A DNA stretch of 6,976 nucleotides from Oscillospiraceae bacterium (GTDB lineage: Bacteria; Bacillota; Clostridia; Oscillospirales; Oscillospiraceae), in assembly GCA_020025345.1 (NCBI GenBank), contig JAHHSH010000077.1, positions 1 through 6,976 of the forward strand, written 5' to 3'. Shown here one piece after another: positions 1 to 6,799 of this stretch. Both the position numbers and the translations under genes were made by a program. Numbering within the stretch: the first letter of the stretch is position 1; each line of letters starts with the position of its first letter. Below the pieces are notes generated by a model that saw only the letters and a list, made by a program, of their open reading frames with translations, had not been told where the DNA came from and made no database searches.

Positions 1-3000
1 TATCATCAAAGTACATAAAGTTGCGCTGATCGCGGATATTTTTCAGAATTTCAGGTGCGCTGTAGGAGATATTCACATTCTCGATAAATGTAAGGATGCA
101 CACCTTCATATTCTTATATCTGCCTGTGATGTTTTTATAGGAGGCAAGCGCATCCATGTTATTGCAGATTGCCAGCAGCGCATCCGGATTGTCGATGACC
201 AGCATCAGCAGCTCTGCATCGTCAAGGGCATTCTCATTCCCTGCAACAAGGGCCTCATAGCGTTCCTTTAACTGTGCTTCGATCTCCGCGATGTATGAAA
301 CTGCATCGTCAGCGAGCATGCTGTATTTTACAATACTGCTGCTCTCTTTGAGAGAGGCAAGCTTCTTGCCGATGCCGTCTACAACATAAACCTTGGTCTT
401 TGCCGGATACATGGTGTCCAGCATATCCACAGAGTATCTGAGCCAGTTGTGCCGTCCGGCACCTTCACGCCCGGCAATGGCCAGCAGGCCGACCGAAGCA
501 AAGTCCAGCACATACGGCGTCACCGTTGCATAATCCAAACCGGCCACCACGGAAAACGCCTCTTCCATATAGCCGCCAAACTGCTCGACCATGTAGCCCT
601 TGGTCAGCGATGCCGGGATCACCGGGATTCTCTTGGCCATCGAGTGCTTGTTGGCACTGTTGGTTTGGGCGATGTATTCCCGGATCTCCTGCACTCTGTC
701 GATTTCCTTTTCACCCTTAAAGGCCAGATAGGTCTGGCACTCATAGTGGACCTTGTCGATTTCGATAAGGCATCTGCCGGGGATGCTGTCAATGCGTTCG
801 CTGCAATGGTCAAAGAGGGAGCTGTACTCGCTGGAATCATTGCAGAAGAGCGCCATTCTGGTAGAGAAGTTGGAGAGGTACTTATATCCAATCCCTGCGG
901 TCTGGGCGTTTGTCATCACAACGCTGATACCGACCGTCAAGCCCTCCCGGCACAAGCTGAGCAATTCATCATCGTCCTGGAAATAGAGCTCCTTCAAGGC
1001 CGTCAGATTGTCGATCATCAAAACGATCAGCGGGAGATCCTTTTTGCCGCTCTCCTTGTAGGCGGCAAAGGAACTGACGCCCACCGCCATCAGCTTTTCT
1101 TTTCTGGTCTCGATCTCCGTGTGGATGAGCTTGAAGAGGTTCTTCAGCTTCTCATCTTCCGAAGGACAAACAACACCACCCACATGGTTCAGCTTATCAA
1201 AGTTCTTGAGCACCATGGAAGCGAAATCGATCACATAAATGGTGGCCTCCTCCGGCGTATACTTTGTGGACAGGCTGCGGATAATGCTCTGCAGCACATT
1301 GGTTTTACCGGAGCGAGAGGACCCGATGATCATAAGATTGTTGCTCCCCAGATCGATGGTATAGCCGCCCTGATACTGATTCTCGGGGTCGTCATAGACG
1401 CCGATTTCCACATCGTAGCGGCTGGCGTCTGCGGTTGCGCCGGGATGATCCGCAAAGTCGATGCACTCACCCAGGGAGGGCAGGCAGATATCCGGCAGCT
1501 TGGGCAGGTGGATGCTCTCGCAGTAGCCGGCCACATAGTTCACAATGGCGTCCAGCTGGGTCGCATTCCCCTCGCCGCTCTTCTTCTTTTTCTGGGAGAA
1601 TACCGGGATTCGTTTTCCCGACTCCGTCAGACTGTAGATCGTAAACTCCTTGACATCCGAGTCGTCCGTTTTCTCAGAGGCGCCGCTGTAGGCAGACTGG
1701 AACAGTTCAAAAATTTCATTGTTGCCCACCTGCAGATAGGCGCGGCCCGGCTCCTTGATCTCTGCCGCCAGCGGGGACTTCAAAACTTCGTTGCTGTCCT
1801 CCTGACTTTGCACCTTTAGGCAGAGTTTAAAGCGGGAGTTACTCCAGATCTGTTCATTGACCTGTCCCGAGGGCTTCTGGGTCGCCAGAATCAGATGAAC
1901 GCCAAGGCTGCGGCCGATACGGGCGGCGGAAATCAGTTCTTTCATGAATTCCGGCTGTTCGGCCTTTAATTCAGCGAATTCATCCACGATAATGATCAAA
2001 TGCGGAATCGGTACGCTGGTCTCGCCGGCCTTATATTTTTTGATGTATTTGTCGATATGGTTGACATCCGCCTCTGCAAACAGCCGCTGGCGCTTCTGCA
2101 GCTCCGCCTTGATGGATTTCAAAGAACGGTTGATCTCCTTACCATCGATATTGGTAATGGCACCCAGCAGATGCGGCAGATCCTTGAACTGGTTGACCAT
2201 GCCGCCGCCCTTGAAGTCGATGATAACGAACGCAACCTCATAGGGGTGGAACAGCGTTGCCATGGCCAGAATGTACGTCTGCAGGATCTCCGACTTGCCC
2301 GAGCCTGTGGTACCCGCCACCAGACCGTGGGGGCCGTGGGCCTTATCGTGCAGGTCCAGAGACACGACGCCGGTTTTGGAAACACCGATGGGTGCCGCCA
2401 TGGACTTGAACACCTGCGACTGGGCCCATCTGCTCTTCAAATCAATATCTTCCACTGTAAAGATATGCAGCAGCTCAAAGAGGGAGATATTCTTTGTCAG
2501 CGTTCCCTCCAGCGAGATCTCCTCCGTGTACACCGGCGCCAGCAGCTTCACGACGGCCTCTGCCTGTGCCGTAGGAATGGCCGGATACCGGAAGGGCGAG
2601 CTCTCCCGCTTATTCTGCGTATTGATCAGCACAGCATTTTGCTGATCCGCAATCGTCACGATGTATCCGCAGCCCTGCGGAATGTCCGCGGTGGTATCGC
2701 CGAAAAAGACGAATGTTACGCCGAGATCCTTGGCCTTATCGATAAACTTTGAAATTGGGTGGCTCTTGAAACCGTATTCATCGTAGAAAAATACCACAAT
2801 ATGGGAGGTATGGGTTTTATTCTGCTCCCGGATCGTGAGTTCCTTATAGAGGTACTCAAAGACCAGATTCTTGCTCTCATCGTCGCAGACAATATTTCTC
2901 ACGCCGATGGTCTCATTAAAAACATGGGGGAGAAAGCGCAGCCACTGAATCTGCTTTTTATGGGTGCTTTCTGCCACGAAGACCATTTTTGTATCCGAGA

Positions 3001-4375
3001 AATGCTGCCGCGCCGCAATATCCACCACAATATTTTTCAGAAATTCAAAGCGGTACTTCTGTGCGCCCACGACGCCAAAAGCGTTGAGCTCCTTGAAATC
3101 GCATACAATGGGGGCATCATGCACATTTTTGAACTCCTCACAGAGCTGCTCCGGAATCAGCTGCAAATCGTCCTCAATTTCCAGCCGCTCCTGTTTTTTG
3201 TAATCCACCACTCGTTGGGAGACAACATCACCGCTGCCCAGCCGCACACAGAGGTAATCCTCATCGGCCGGAATCCGGTCAAACAAGTCCGGCGAAAACG
3301 CGTCGAAGCGCTGCTTTTCCACCGTTTGTGAGACAAACAGCTCCTCTAACTCCGCCTGCTCCTGCTCGCGGCACTGCTGGATCTCCGCCCTTTTCTTTGT
3401 CACATACGCTGTGTACTTTTCAATTCTCTCTTTAAGGCCCACCTTGTAGTCCTTTTTCCCCTCCCGGATACTCACGATGGTGGTGAGAATCGCCATGGTG
3501 CAGGAGATGGCAGACATAATAATCATCATGCCGCCGAAGTAAGCCATCACGCCGGCCGCCACCAGCATACCCATGGACGGCATCAGACGCACAAACAGAT
3601 TATTCTTCGGCTTCTGCGGCTTTGCAGGAGGATCCAGAACCTCGATCTTTTCGTCACAGACCACGGGCTTGACACGCGTATTCCGGTTGAACTTGGGATA
3701 CTGATTCTTCACCGGGCAGTCCATGTAGTGCAGGCCGTTGATTTTCATATCCGAACGAATCTGCGTCCAGATCTTATTTCCCTTGTAGTAGAAGAAATAG
3801 TCGGAAACAAACAGAAAATCGCCGTCGTGCAGCACATCCTCCGTCCCGGCCTTTTTGCCGTTGATGTACACGCCATAGGTGGTGCGCTTCACGCACACGG
3901 AAAAATCCGTCCCCCTTTTGCTGAGCACAATATGATCGTCACGCACAAAGGAGCTGCCCAGTGCGATGGTACTGGACGCCTCACCGCCGATGGAGATGGT
4001 ATCCACGCCGGAAACATCCACACTTCTCTCGTATCGGGTTTTTCCGTCATCAAAATCAATGAGGAAGTTGAACGCAAAGACAAGGTTGTCCGACTCCTGA
4101 TATTTTACCTCCAGCCGATCACCATGGGTCAGCTTCCGGGTCATGAGCTTGCGCACATCCCCCAGCGTGAGATATACATTGTCCGAGCAGCGGACGGACC
4201 ACTCCCCCTCACTTTTCGTAAAGAGCAGTTCCACCTGCTCGAAAAAGAGGTCTTTTCTCAGACGAATGTCGCAGTCGATCCCTGTCCCCATCTTCACGCG
4301 CTCTGCGTCCGGGGCCAGCTCGATCTCCTTATAGATATTCTTATTGGAGAGTATGACTTTATATCTGTTGTCCAT
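1..4375 (-). CDS. essC: Type VII secretion system motor ATPase EssC (YukBA family), 3' end cut off by the window
   Basis: This is the membrane-anchored hexameric-type ATPase that recognises WXG100-like substrates and powers T7SSb export. I read one uninterrupted frame from the ATG at 4375 to the left edge, 1458 codons. FHA-like domains lie at about residues 1-98 and 105-195, the second with TYGVYING at 166-173. Two adjacent membrane helices follow at about 265-281 and 283-303. FtsK/SpoIIIE module 1 has Walker A GTTGSGKS (688-695), Walker B IIIVDE (D798, E799), then ATQKPSG and a region ending YLQVGNNE that is typical of EssC. Module 2 has GSSRSGKT (1018-1025) and a Walker B ending in DN (D1122). 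Module 3 has the degenerate GREGAGRH (1302-1309) and again DN (D1395). Known EssC proteins are about 1480-1500 residues, so probably only a few tens of residues are missing. The start is fixed by AGGAG eight bases upstream. Identity is very secure. Confidence 0.96.
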   Translation of the reverse strand, partial: MDNRYKVILSNKNIYKEIELAPDAERVKMGTGIDCDIRLRKDLFFEQVELLFTKSEGEWSVRCSDNVYLTLGDVRKLMTRKLTHGDRLEVKYQESDNLVFAFNFLIDFDDGKTRYERSVDVSGVDTISIGGEASSTIALGSSFVRDDHIVLSKRGTDFSVCVKRTTYGVYINGKKAGTEDVLHDGDFLFVSDYFFYYKGNKIWTQIRSDMKINGLHYMDCPVKNQYPKFNRNTRVKPVVCDEKIEVLDPPAKPQKPKNNLFVRLMPSMGMLVAAGVMAYFGGMMIIMSAISCTMAILTTIVSIREGKKDYKVGLKERIEKYTAYVTKKRAEIQQCREQEQAELEELFVSQTVEKQRFDAFSPDLFDRIPADEDYLCVRLGSGDVVSQRVVDYKKQERLEIEDDLQLIPEQLCEEFKNVHDAPIVCDFKELNAFGVVGAQKYRFEFLKNIVVDIAARQHFSDTKMVFVAESTHKKQIQWLRFLPHVFNETIGVRNIVCDDESKNLVFEYLYKELTIREQNKTHTSHIVVFFYDEYGFKSHPISKFIDKAKDLGVTFVFFGDTTADIPQGCGYIVTIADQQNAVLINTQNKRESSPFRYPAIPTAQAEAVVKLLAPVYTEEISLEGTLTKNISLFELLHIFTVEDIDLKSRWAQSQVFKSMAAPIGVSKTGVVSLDLHDKAHGPHGLVAGTTGSGKSEILQTYILAMATLFHPYEVAFVIIDFKGGGMVNQFKDLPHLLGAITNIDGKEINRSLKSIKAELQKRQRLFAEADVNHIDKYIKKYKAGETSVPIPHLIIIVDEFAELKAEQPEFMKELISAARIGRSLGVHLILATQKPSGQVNEQIWSNSRFKLCLKVQSQEDSNEVLKSPLAAEIKEPGRAYLQVGNNEIFELFQSAYSGASEKTDDSDVKEFTIYSLTESGKRIPVFSQKKKKSGEGNATQLDAIVNYVAGYCESIHLPKLPDICLPSLGECIDFADHPGATADASRYDVEIGVYDDPENQYQGGYTIDLGSNNLMIIGSSRSGKTNVLQSIIRSLSTKYTPEEATIYVIDFASMVLKNFDKLNHVGGVVCPSEDEKLKNLFKLIHTEIETRKEKLMAVGVSSFAAYKESGKKDLPLIVLMIDNLTALKELYFQDDDELLSLCREGLTVGISVVMTNAQTAGIGYKYLSNFSTRMALFCNDSSEYSSLFDHCSERIDSIPGRCLIEIDKVHYECQTYLAFKGEKEIDRVQEIREYIAQTNSANKHSMAKRIPVIPASLTKGYMVEQFGGYMEEAFSVVAGLDYATVTPYVLDFASVGLLAIAGREGAGRHNWLRYSVDMLDTMYPAKTKVYVVDGIGKKLASLKESSSIVKYSMLADDAVSYIAEIEAQLKERYEALVAGNENALDDAELLMLVIDNPDALLAICNNMDALASYKNITGRYKNMKVCILTFIENVNISYSAPEILKNIRDQRNFMYFDD

Positions 4376-4383
4376 CCCGTGCG

Positions 4384-4388
4384 CTCCT
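4384..4388 (-). promoter_or_regulatory. Ribosome binding site of essC, overlapping the esaB stop
   Basis: AGGAG lies eight bases before the essC ATG and shares two bases with the TAG stop codon of esaB (4387-4389). This supports the chosen essC start and suggests translational coupling between the two genes. Confidence 0.85.
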
Positions 4389-4641
4389 ATTCCGTATAAT
4401 TGATCACGCTGCCATTTCTCAGGTCGAACTCTGCCAGCGTCTTGTTCCCCTTCAATAGGGCGATAGGATTCTCCGCCTTCAGGTAGCAATTTTTAATATC
4501 GGAAGTATCAATGCCCAGCGCATAGGCCGTATTTAACGCCACCACCAGTTCATTGGCCGTAATATTCAGCGGGATCTCGAGGTCAGCAGAAAACTTTCTT
4601 TTGACGATTCGGAACACCACGATTGCGGTTTCTCTGTTCAT
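4387..4641 (-). CDS. esaB: Ubiquitin-like T7SS accessory protein EsaB/YukD
   Basis: This 84-residue cytosolic protein has the size and pattern of the EsaB/YukD family, which has a ubiquitin-like beta-grasp fold and is encoded in most Firmicutes T7SS loci. An N-terminal hydrophobic strand (TAIVVFRIV, about 5-13) is followed by a second strand (LEIPLNI, 21-27) and a helix beginning TANELVVALNTAYAL (28-42). The C-terminal part contains NPIALLKGNKTLAEFDLRNG (58-77) and a final strand. There is no C-terminal diglycine, so it is not expected to conjugate like ubiquitin, in line with the family. It sits 13 bases after the MinD-like gene and 11 bases before essC. In Bacillus subtilis yukD is separated from the essC homologue by yukC (essB); here no such gene intervenes. 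The family's exact role is unsettled: it is needed for secretion in several species and may act with EssC. Confidence 0.88.
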   Translation of the reverse strand: MNRETAIVVFRIVKRKFSADLEIPLNITANELVVALNTAYALGIDTSDIKNCYLKAENPIALLKGNKTLAEFDLRNGSVINYTE

Positions 4642-4650
4642 CTTCCCGGT

Positions 4651-4656
4651 CTCCTC
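4651..4656 (-). promoter_or_regulatory. Ribosome binding site of esaB, overlapping the upstream stop
   Basis: GAGGAG ends nine bases before the esaB ATG and overlaps the TGA stop (4655-4657) of the MinD-like gene. It supports the 4641 start and suggests coupled translation. Confidence 0.83.
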
Positions 4657-5713
4657 ATAAAATTAGGAATGCAGCCTTTTGCATACTGCTCTCTTTGGAC
4701 AAATCCTCTGGGTTCATGCCTTCATAATGCGCAAAATGTTCAATATATTCATTCACTGAGAACTTCAGCGACACCTTGGGGGAGATGAGCGCATTGTCCT
4801 CGTCCTTATTGAAGTCATTGCACACGAAGATATATTTCTCGCTGCCGCTGCCGTTGATATTGGACACCAGCAGGTTGGTGGCCAGCACAGAGGACAGGCT
4901 CTGGCGCATGACGATGATGACCTTATCCGCAATATTCAGCAGCGCAGCCTTCTCTTCATCAAAGGCGACGTCGGCATCCACAATGATATAGTCGTACTCG
5001 CCGCTTTGCTTGGCCGACAGCACAATATCCTTGAACACGGAATAGCTGATCCCCAGCGACATCAGCGCCGCCTTAAAGGGGGGCAGGTAGCTGAACAGCT
5101 CCTTGCGCACCACATGCTTAATGTCGGCGTAGATGTTAGGGCCAGGGGCAGACAGCTTGGCATATACCTCCGAGGCTGTGATAGGCGTATGATTTTTCAG
5201 CATATGCTGAAATACCTGCAGCCGGGCGGCATTGATATATAAAACCCGTTTATAGTTGCGGGTCAGTGCTGCGCTGACGCCCACCGCCGCGGTGGTCTTT
5301 CCGGCGCCTCCGCTGGCAGAGTAAAACAGAACCACCTGCGTTTCCTGCTTTGTGCTCCGGTTCAGCTGCAGCGCATCTGCACTTTTGCCGAGGATCTCAT
5401 TAAAGATCTCTTTAATACTGGTATACTTGAAAATATGGTGGACATTCAGCTCGCCGGTTCTGTCTTCCTCATACTGCTCGTCCATAACAAAGACATTGGC
5501 AATATTATGTTTTTGCAAGGAGGAATCATACAGCTCCTCGGAGATGATCAGCACATCGGCTCTCTGGGGCGTTGCAAACAGCTCCTGCAAGTACCCCTCC
5601 TCCGTGATGATCTCCAGCTCCACCTGCTCGAAAAAATCTTCTGCAAATTTCAGCTGCAGCGGGATGATATAATTGATATCTGTGTCTGCGATCATAATTC
5701 TGGGCTTCGCCAT
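4655..5713 (-). CDS. MinD/ParA-like ATPase with N-terminal receiver-like domain (CpaE/TadZ-like architecture)
   Basis: This 352-residue protein has two parts. Residues 1-110 look like a response-regulator receiver fold: an acidic patch after strand 1 (IMIADTD, 6-12), a strand ADVLIIS (52-58) where the phosphorylatable Asp would normally sit, and a late KYTSIKEIFNEI (96-107). The usual Asp position appears to be Ser58, so it is probably a pseudo-receiver. Residues 125-352 are a P-loop ATPase of the MinD/ParA class, with SASGGAGKTT at 132-141 (K139, T140), a Walker B-like DYIIVDAD (241-248), and IADKVIIVMRQS (261-272), as in MinD-like proteins. The signature first Lys of the deviant Walker A (KGGxGKT) is Ser134. 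The architecture recalls CpaE/TadZ, which localise secretion machines. Its place one gene before esaB-essC implies a role in placing or regulating the T7SS, which is an inference. Fold class is secure; function is not. Confidence 0.85.
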   Translation of the reverse strand: MAKPRIMIADTDINYIIPLQLKFAEDFFEQVELEIITEEGYLQELFATPQRADVLIISEELYDSSLQKHNIANVFVMDEQYEEDRTGELNVHHIFKYTSIKEIFNEILGKSADALQLNRSTKQETQVVLFYSASGGAGKTTAAVGVSAALTRNYKRVLYINAARLQVFQHMLKNHTPITASEVYAKLSAPGPNIYADIKHVVRKELFSYLPPFKAALMSLGISYSVFKDIVLSAKQSGEYDYIIVDADVAFDEEKAALLNIADKVIIVMRQSLSSVLATNLLVSNINGSGSEKYIFVCNDFNKDEDNALISPKVSLKFSVNEYIEHFAHYEGMNPEDLSKESSMQKAAFLIL

Positions 5714-5720
5714 ACAATCA

Positions 5721-5728
5721 CCCCTCCT
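5721..5728 (-). promoter_or_regulatory. Ribosome binding site of the MinD-like gene, overlapping the FHA gene stop
   Basis: AGGAGGGG contains a perfect AGGAGG core nine bases before the ATG at 5713. Its first A is the last base of the TAA stop of the FHA gene (5728-5730), so the junction is tightly packed. Confidence 0.88.
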
Positions 5729-6630
5729 TAATCGATCAGTATTTGAAAATCGCTGTTGGCCAGACGGATCATATCCCCGTTCTTCACCGGCTGGGGACGG
5801 CCCGGCTGTATCCGCATCCGGTTGACATAGGTGCCGTTGGCACTCTGAAGGTCGGTGATGGTATACTGTCCGTCCCTCTGACAGATCTTGCAGTGGGCAC
5901 GGCTGATCATCCTGTTAAAGCCCACCACGCCGTCACAAAGTTCTGGTTTTTTGCCGATCACAAAGTCGTCCTTCGTCACTGCAATTTCCAACTGCGACGG
6001 CCCGTTGACCGCAACAAGGCGCAGCGTTCCTCCGGGCGTGGTCTTCTGCGCTGCACCCCGGACGCCCTTACCGTCCTTCATCCGGCTGTACAAATCTTCC
6101 AGCGTCAGTACACCGCTGGAGAGATCCGCGGACAGCTGGGTGGTCTGCGGCGACACAAGGGCATCCTCCTCTGCAATCAGGCGCACCAGCTCCGAGCGCA
6201 TCTCATTTTCAAAGCTGGCATAATCCTCATAGATTCTCTTGCTTAGCGGCAGGTAAACCAGACGCACTTTATAGGTGGCAGGATCCACATAGATCTTATC
6301 AAAAGAAATATCCACATTCTGACAGGAGAGGAAGCCGTTACTCTTCACATCAATGATGCTGGCAAACAAATTCGAGACAATGGTCAGAAAGCCGTCTCCA
6401 TCCATGGTGGGAATCATGGCGGCAAAGGACTTTAGCTCCTGCGTCATATAATAGAGCTGCACCTGCCCGTTATAGAGCATCTTCATGCATCGGACAAAGC
6501 AGCCGTCGCTCTGGCTTTGCAGCACCTTATACTCCGTTGGCAGAAAAGTCCCGCGCTCCTGCAGCACATAGGCAAAATTGTCGCCGCACACCAGTTCGCG
6601 GATGTCCTTATTTTCAATGAGAGAATTCAT
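5728..6630 (-). CDS. FHA-domain protein with N-terminal uncharacterised domain, T7SS-associated
   Basis: With the ATG at 6630 the protein has 300 residues. An in-frame ATG at 6663 would add 11 residues, but only the 6630 start has a Shine-Dalgarno sequence (AAGGGG, eight bases upstream). Residues 1 to about 155 form a globular region (FVRCMKMLYNGQVQLYYM at 45-62, NVDISFDKIYVD at 105-116, VRLVYLPLS at 122-130) seen in clostridial FHA proteins, possibly the DUF6382 type. Residues 160-200 are a low-complexity linker. A well-formed FHA domain spans about 204-300, with FVIGKK (223-228), SRAH (243-246) and SANGTYVN (263-270). FHA domains bind phosphothreonine peptides; the key Ser, His and Asn-Gly are present, but the usual Arg after the IG is Lys227. 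There is no membrane helix, so it is probably cytosolic and may interact with EssC or a phosphorylated partner. It is the first gene of the tight operon. Confidence 0.88.
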   Translation of the reverse strand: MNSLIENKDIRELVCGDNFAYVLQERGTFLPTEYKVLQSQSDGCFVRCMKMLYNGQVQLYYMTQELKSFAAMIPTMDGDGFLTIVSNLFASIIDVKSNGFLSCQNVDISFDKIYVDPATYKVRLVYLPLSKRIYEDYASFENEMRSELVRLIAEEDALVSPQTTQLSADLSSGVLTLEDLYSRMKDGKGVRGAAQKTTPGGTLRLVAVNGPSQLEIAVTKDDFVIGKKPELCDGVVGFNRMISRAHCKICQRDGQYTITDLQSANGTYVNRMRIQPGRPQPVKNGDMIRLANSDFQILID

Positions 6631-6638
6631 AGTACGAA

Positions 6639-6644
6639 CCCCTT
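6639..6644 (-). promoter_or_regulatory. Ribosome binding site deciding the start of the FHA gene
   Basis: AAGGGG, within GGGAAGGGG, lies eight bases before the ATG at 6630. No comparable purine run precedes the alternative ATG at 6663, where the upstream sequence is GC-rich hairpin followed by TTGTGCTAA. This site therefore selects the shorter protein. Confidence 0.75.
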
Positions 6645-6679
6645 CCCTGTTTATCTCAACCATTTAGCACAAGCCGAAG

Positions 6680-6695
6680 CACGCGATGCCGCGTG
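6680..6695. repeat. Small GC-rich hairpin upstream of the FHA gene
   Basis: CACGCG and CGCGTG (minus-strand reading) form a perfect 6-bp stem around a GCAT loop. Flanking GAAG (6702-6705) and CTTC (6676-6679) can add an outer 4-bp helix with an asymmetric bulge. It lies about 45 bases before the FHA start codon, so it would sit in the leader RNA if transcription starts upstream. No U-run follows, so it is not a standard terminator. Confidence 0.5.
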
Positions 6696-6720
6696 TCCCA
6701 GCTTCTAATAAACCGTTTTC

Positions 6721-6758
6721 CTTCTCCCATGCAGAGCGTTTGCTCTGCATGGGAGAAG
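6721..6758. repeat. Perfect 17-bp inverted repeat with a 4-base loop
   Basis: The arms at 6721-6737 and 6742-6758 are exact reverse complements around GTTT (AAAC on the minus strand). The structure would be a very stable RNA hairpin in either direction. On the minus strand it is followed by GAAAACGG and on the plus strand by CTGCCC, so neither side has the U-run of an intrinsic terminator. It could be an atypical terminator for the upstream gene, an RNA-processing or stabilising hairpin, a DNA-binding palindrome or a small dispersed repeat. Presence is certain; function is unknown. Confidence 0.9.
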
Positions 6759-6799
6759 CTGCCCTCAGCGCGCGTTTCTTACGCTCGCGGCTCTTTTAC

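Larger units (their letters stand above)
6631..6799. other. Intergenic region between the membrane-protein gene and the FHA gene
   Basis: This is the only sizeable non-coding stretch in the window, about 170 bases. It holds a perfect 17-bp inverted repeat, a smaller GC-rich hairpin and the FHA-gene ribosome binding site. I see no convincing -35/-10 pair on the minus strand; TGCTAAAT near 6660-6667 is at best a weak extended -10. A promoter for the four-gene operon, or an attenuator or processing site within a longer transcript, is possible but unproven. Confidence 0.6.

Noticed and set aside
449..1819. Long plus-strand open frame of 456 codons
   Set aside because: It lies wholly antisense to essC modules 2 and 3, which have intact family motifs on the minus strand. 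The translation has no recognisable domain and no good ribosome binding site; it reflects codon bias of the opposite strand.
1..4375. Chromosome-partitioning FtsK/SpoIIIE or conjugative coupling ATPase as an alternative for the large gene
   Set aside because: Two N-terminal FHA-like domains, paired membrane helices, three tandem ATPase modules and an adjacent EsaB gene are specific to EssC.
2000..4399. Other plus-strand open frames (2000-2752, 2759-3331, 3728-4399)
   Set aside because: All are antisense to the continuous essC frame and lack recognisable motifs.
5006..6246. Plus-strand open frames opposite the MinD-like and FHA genes
   Set aside because: They are antisense shadows of well-supported genes and show no domain signal of their own.
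6631..6663. Upstream ATG at 6663 as the start of the FHA protein
   Set aside because: No Shine-Dalgarno precedes it, while the ATG at 6630 has AAGGGG at ideal spacing, and the FHA protein is complete from 6630.
6650..6720. Sigma-A promoter upstream of the FHA gene
   Set aside because: Only weak -10-like words (TAAATG, GATAAA) are present, with no -35 element at suitable spacing, so no promoter is annotated.
6721..6758. Intrinsic terminator call for the 17-bp inverted repeat
   Set aside because: Neither strand has a U-rich run directly after the stem, so I list it as an inverted repeat of unknown role.
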